A stretch of 5,488 nucleotides of DNA from Acidimicrobiia bacterium (lineage in GTDB: Bacteria > Actinomycetota > Acidimicrobiia > IMCC26256 > JAENVU01): contig JADGON010000430.1 of NCBI GenBank assembly GCA_017882945.1, forward strand, positions 1 to 5,488, written 5' to 3'. The notes under the pieces are model-generated. The model did not search any database. It had not been told where the DNA came from and was given only the letters and a program-made list of their open reading frames with translations. A program made the position numbers and the translations under genes. This document shows positions 4,688 through 5,488 of the stretch, one piece after another (position 1 is the stretch's first letter; each line of letters starts with the position of its first letter).

Positions 4688-5488
4688 GTGAGCGACGCCG
4701 ACGCGGCAGATGCTCGTCAGCTGGGGGTCGAACGCGGCGCGGCGCTCTACCGGGCGGCCGGGTTGGGCGCGCCCGGATACCGGCGCGCAGACGTCGCCCG
4801 CCTGGCGGGGATCGATCATGAGCGGTCGGTGAAGTGGTGGCGCGCGATGGGCTTCGCCGAGGTCCCCGAAGACGTCGCCGCGTTCGCCGAGCTCGACATC
4901 GAGATTGTGAAGCGTCTCGCCGCGCTGGCGGGTGCAGGCCTGGTCGACGACGAGGCGATCCTGCGGCTGGCCCGGCTCCTGGGCGTGTCGTTCTCTCGTA
5001 TCGCCGAAGCGCAGCTCGAAGTCGTCGAGCAGCTCGCCGCCGCGCTCCCGGGCGTGGATGCTGACCTCGCCGCCAGGGAACGCCTCGCCGCGTTGGTTGT
5101 GACCGTCGACGGGTCGGTGCTCGGTCTCTTGGAGGACTCGCTGGTGTACGTGTGGCGCAGGCATCTCATGGCGGCGCTTGGCCGTCGGCTCGAGACTGAC
5201 GACAGCGCGGTCGAGGAGGCGGTGGGCTTCGCCGACTTGAGCGATTTCACCAAGCTCAGCCAACGCGTGTCCGTCAAGCGATTGGGCGACCTCGTCGACC
5301 AGTTCGAGGATACGGCCTTCGACGTCGTGTCCGCCCACGGCGGGCGCGCGGTGAAGCTCATCGGCGACGAGATGATGTTCGTGGCCGACTCGTTGCCGGT
5401 GGCCGTTGACATCGGTCTCGACCTCGCGGAGCGGCTGGGCACGATCGAGGGCATGCCCGGCATCCACTGCGGCATCGCGTATGGCCCC
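4688..5488 (+). CDS. Class III adenylate/guanylate cyclase with N-terminal regulatory domain (3' part outside window)
   Basis: This enzyme should make cAMP or cGMP from ATP or GTP. The first 267 residues are present. Residues ~10-165 are an all-helical region with no membrane segment, including SVKWWRAMGFAEVP and LARLLGVSFSRIAEAQLEVVEQ; it resembles the adenylate cyclase regulatory domain (Ad_Cy_reg, PF16701) of pH-sensing mycobacterial Rv1264. The catalytic homology domain begins with VGFADLSDFTKLS (metal-binding Asp183), then GGRAVKLIGDEMMFVAD with the second metal Asp227 and Lys223 at the purine-recognition position, then CGIAYGP where the window ends. The second purine-recognition residue and the transition-state Asn and Arg lie beyond the edge, so substrate choice and full activity cannot be judged; Lys223 leans toward ATP. 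No signal peptide is seen, so the protein is probably cytosolic. It is separated from the esterase by 136 bases with hairpins and is likely its own unit. Confidence 0.87.
   Translation, partial: MSDADAADARQLGVERGAALYRAAGLGAPGYRRADVARLAGIDHERSVKWWRAMGFAEVPEDVAAFAELDIEIVKRLAALAGAGLVDDEAILRLARLLGVSFSRIAEAQLEVVEQLAAALPGVDADLAARERLAALVVTVDGSVLGLLEDSLVYVWRRHLMAALGRRLETDDSAVEEAVGFADLSDFTKLSQRVSVKRLGDLVDQFEDTAFDVVSAHGGRAVKLIGDEMMFVADSLPVAVDIGLDLAERLGTIEGMPGIHCGIAYGP

Noticed and set aside
4526..5467. Two long minus-strand frames opposite the cyclase
   Set aside because: The plus strand carries clear cyclase motifs; the antisense translations have no domain-like features and are typical high-GC shadows.

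Overview
The window is high-GC DNA in which real genes are easily told from shadow frames by a third-position bias to G/C. Together, an LpqC-type esterase lipoprotein, a class III nucleotidyl cyclase with an Rv1264-like N-terminal regulatory region, a DUF2207 membrane protein with a Gly-rich tail, and TAGCCT-type -10 sequences suggest an actinobacterial (Actinomycetota) chromosome. No marker allows a finer placement.

Layout. Bases 2-160 (+) are the last 52 codons of a gene whose C-terminus looks like a LysR-type regulator. A short unsupported ORF (153-266, -) overlaps its tail. Bases 320-937 (+) encode a YkgJ/UPF0153-type cysteine-cluster protein. It converges, with a 17-base gap, on a 605-residue DUF2207 membrane protein (955-2772, -). 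A divergent intergenic region with small repeats separates DUF2207 from a 62-residue Cys/His-rich protein (2959-3147, +). Bases 3148-3489 hold no intact gene but contain coding-like fragments, one resembling the last helix of an LtrA-family membrane protein. Bases 3490-4551 (+) encode a secreted alpha/beta-hydrolase lipoprotein of the PHB-depolymerase/LpqC esterase group. After a region with small hairpins, a class III adenylate/guanylate cyclase starts at 4688 (+) and is cut by the window edge.

How they work together. The genes do not form an obvious operon or a recognisable system. Strands switch twice, gaps are large, and predicted functions (metal-binding cysteine cluster, membrane protein, surface esterase, cyclic-nucleotide synthesis) do not form a known pathway. 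I see no tRNA, rRNA, CRISPR array, insertion sequence, phage or conjugation gene. The parts that most merit a second look are the small Cys/His-rich protein, the decayed membrane-protein fragment fused in frame ahead of the lipoprotein, and the conflicting start signals in front of the YkgJ-like gene. No convincing new multi-gene system is visible here.
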